Assembly (NCBI GenBank): GCA_965226245.1
Contig: CBDDCL010000015.1
Location: 2,666,001-2,730,000 of the forward strand
Source: CBDCYS01 sp965226245
Lineage (GTDB): Bacteria; Acidobacteriota; Terriglobia; Bryobacterales; UBA6623
Direction of reading: 5' to 3'
Length of the DNA stretch: 64,000 nt
Under the pieces are notes generated by a model. The model had not been told where the DNA came from, searched no databases, and was given only the letters and a program-made list of their open reading frames with translations. Of this stretch, positions 63,482 through 64,000 are shown piece by piece. A program made the translations under genes and the position numbers. Each line of letters opens with the position of its first letter. The stretch's first letter is position 1.

Positions 63482-64000
63482 TCAACCTCGTAGCAGTATC
63501 TTACCCGCCAGCAACGCCATGCCCGCGCAGAATCCGGCCAGAGCTTGATATTCGCGGTTTCGGACGTAAAGGGCCCACTGAAACGGTCTGCGCGTCCGGT
63601 ATTGCGCTTTGAAACTTGGCCGAAACTTTTGCACGCGAGCTTCATAGTCGGCGTATTCGGAGAAAAGCTTTCGCAGATGGCTCTCTTCTTCCTCAACGAC
63701 AGGCAGATAGAAAAGAAGGAAAAACGCCAGCATCAGCGCGCCGACTCCGATGTGGCTGGCGGCCACCGCGAAACCGAATCCGGCGATCAGAGTTCCCACG
63801 TAGAGGGGGTTGCGCAGGTGTGCGAACGGCCCCGATGTTGTCAGCCGCTGATTTTTTTCAAGATGGCCCGCCGCCCAACCGCGCAGAAACATGCCGGGCA
63901 GCACTAACGAGGCGCCGAGGCCGAGAGAATGGATGGTGGGCTCCGACAATACGACGAACAGCGCCGCCACAACGAATCCGGCCGTGACTCGCGTTCGCGC
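63482..64000 (-). CDS. Isoprenylcysteine carboxyl methyltransferase-like membrane protein, 3' part
   Basis: At least 172 residues, open to the right edge; a GTG at 63970 is in frame but the reading continues past it to base 64000, so the start is probably outside. Hydrophobic helices are followed by GPFAHLRNPLYVGTLIAGFG and EEEESHLRKLFSEYADYEAR. The RNPLYVG and E-E-x-x-L-x-x-x-F-x-x-Y-x-x-Y motifs define the ICMT/PEMT-like methyltransferase family, which methylates small or lipid substrates at the membrane. The substrate is unknown in bacteria. The C-terminus ends in another short helix (YQALAGFCAGMALLAGKILL). Confidence 0.82.
   Translation of the reverse strand, partial: ARTRVTAGFVVAALFVVLSEPTIHSLGLGASLVLPGMFLRGWAAGHLEKNQRLTTSGPFAHLRNPLYVGTLIAGFGFAVAASHIGVGALMLAFFLLFYLPVVEEEESHLRKLFSEYADYEARVQKFRPSFKAQYRTRRPFQWALYVRNREYQALAGFCAGMALLAGKILLRG

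Noticed and set aside
1..64000. CRISPR arrays
   Set aside because: I found no series of equal repeats with unique spacers; the tandem repeat at 16.6 kb has no spacers.

Overview
The window looks like a GC-rich chromosome of an Acidobacteriota bacterium (Solibacter/Bryobacterales-like). This rests on gene content, not on a marker gene: an Oar-like TonB-dependent outer-membrane protein, PD40/TolB propeller remnants, paired DUF1501/DUF1553 and DUF1800/DUF1501 secreted proteins, and many decayed insertion sequences. No rRNA is present; the one clear tRNA is tRNA-Val(UAC).

Layout. (1) 1-1356: 5' end of a ModA-like binding protein and about 1.1 kb with no gene I can support. (2) 1357-16195: a compact BREX type 1 phage-defence operon, all on the + strand: small HTH gene, brxA, brxB, brxC, pglX, pglZ, brxL. 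Its striking feature is that pglX is split in two. The methyltransferase half (6707-8794) and the C-terminal half (9644-11539) are separated by a complete Fic-domain gene (8791-9657), and all three overlap by a few bases, as if translationally coupled. An HKD (phospholipase D-like) nuclease remnant follows brxL. (3) 16.2-21.2 kb: decayed DNA with fragments of an IS6 transposase, integrases, a sulfatase, a primase and PD40 proteins, plus a MITE-like repeat. (4) 21.3-33.3 kb: metabolic/secreted genes: a redoxin, a DUF1501 + DUF1549/1553 pair facing a divergent DUF1800 + DUF1501 + haem-motif lipoprotein operon, and a serine beta-lactamase-fold hydrolase. (5) 33.3-45.3 kb: a mobile-element graveyard around tRNA-Val. 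It holds a full IS1380-type element, a 530-bp deletion derivative with a TTAAA target duplication, broken IS6, ISL3 and IS110 elements, an IS1595 element, and phage relics (terminase, prim-pol, D5 helicase). (6) 45.7-64 kb: core-like genes: TonB-type barrel, NDH-2 fused to a cyclic-nucleotide-binding domain, DUF3500-like protein, formylglycine-generating enzyme, parvulin, nitronate monooxygenase, Nramp-like transporter, tautomerase, AAA ATPase, SDR, a toxin-antitoxin pair with a frameshifted VapC, and an isoprenylcysteine methyltransferase-like protein cut by the window end.

How it fits together. BREX would modify host DNA through PglX and block phage replication through BrxC, PglZ and BrxL. 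The nested Fic gene is the most likely undescribed element: it could supply an AMPylation effector or regulate the split methyltransferase. Two near-identical 108-109-bp palindromic elements (about 24.0 and 51.8 kb) and several other short dispersed repeats point to small non-autonomous repeat families in this genome.
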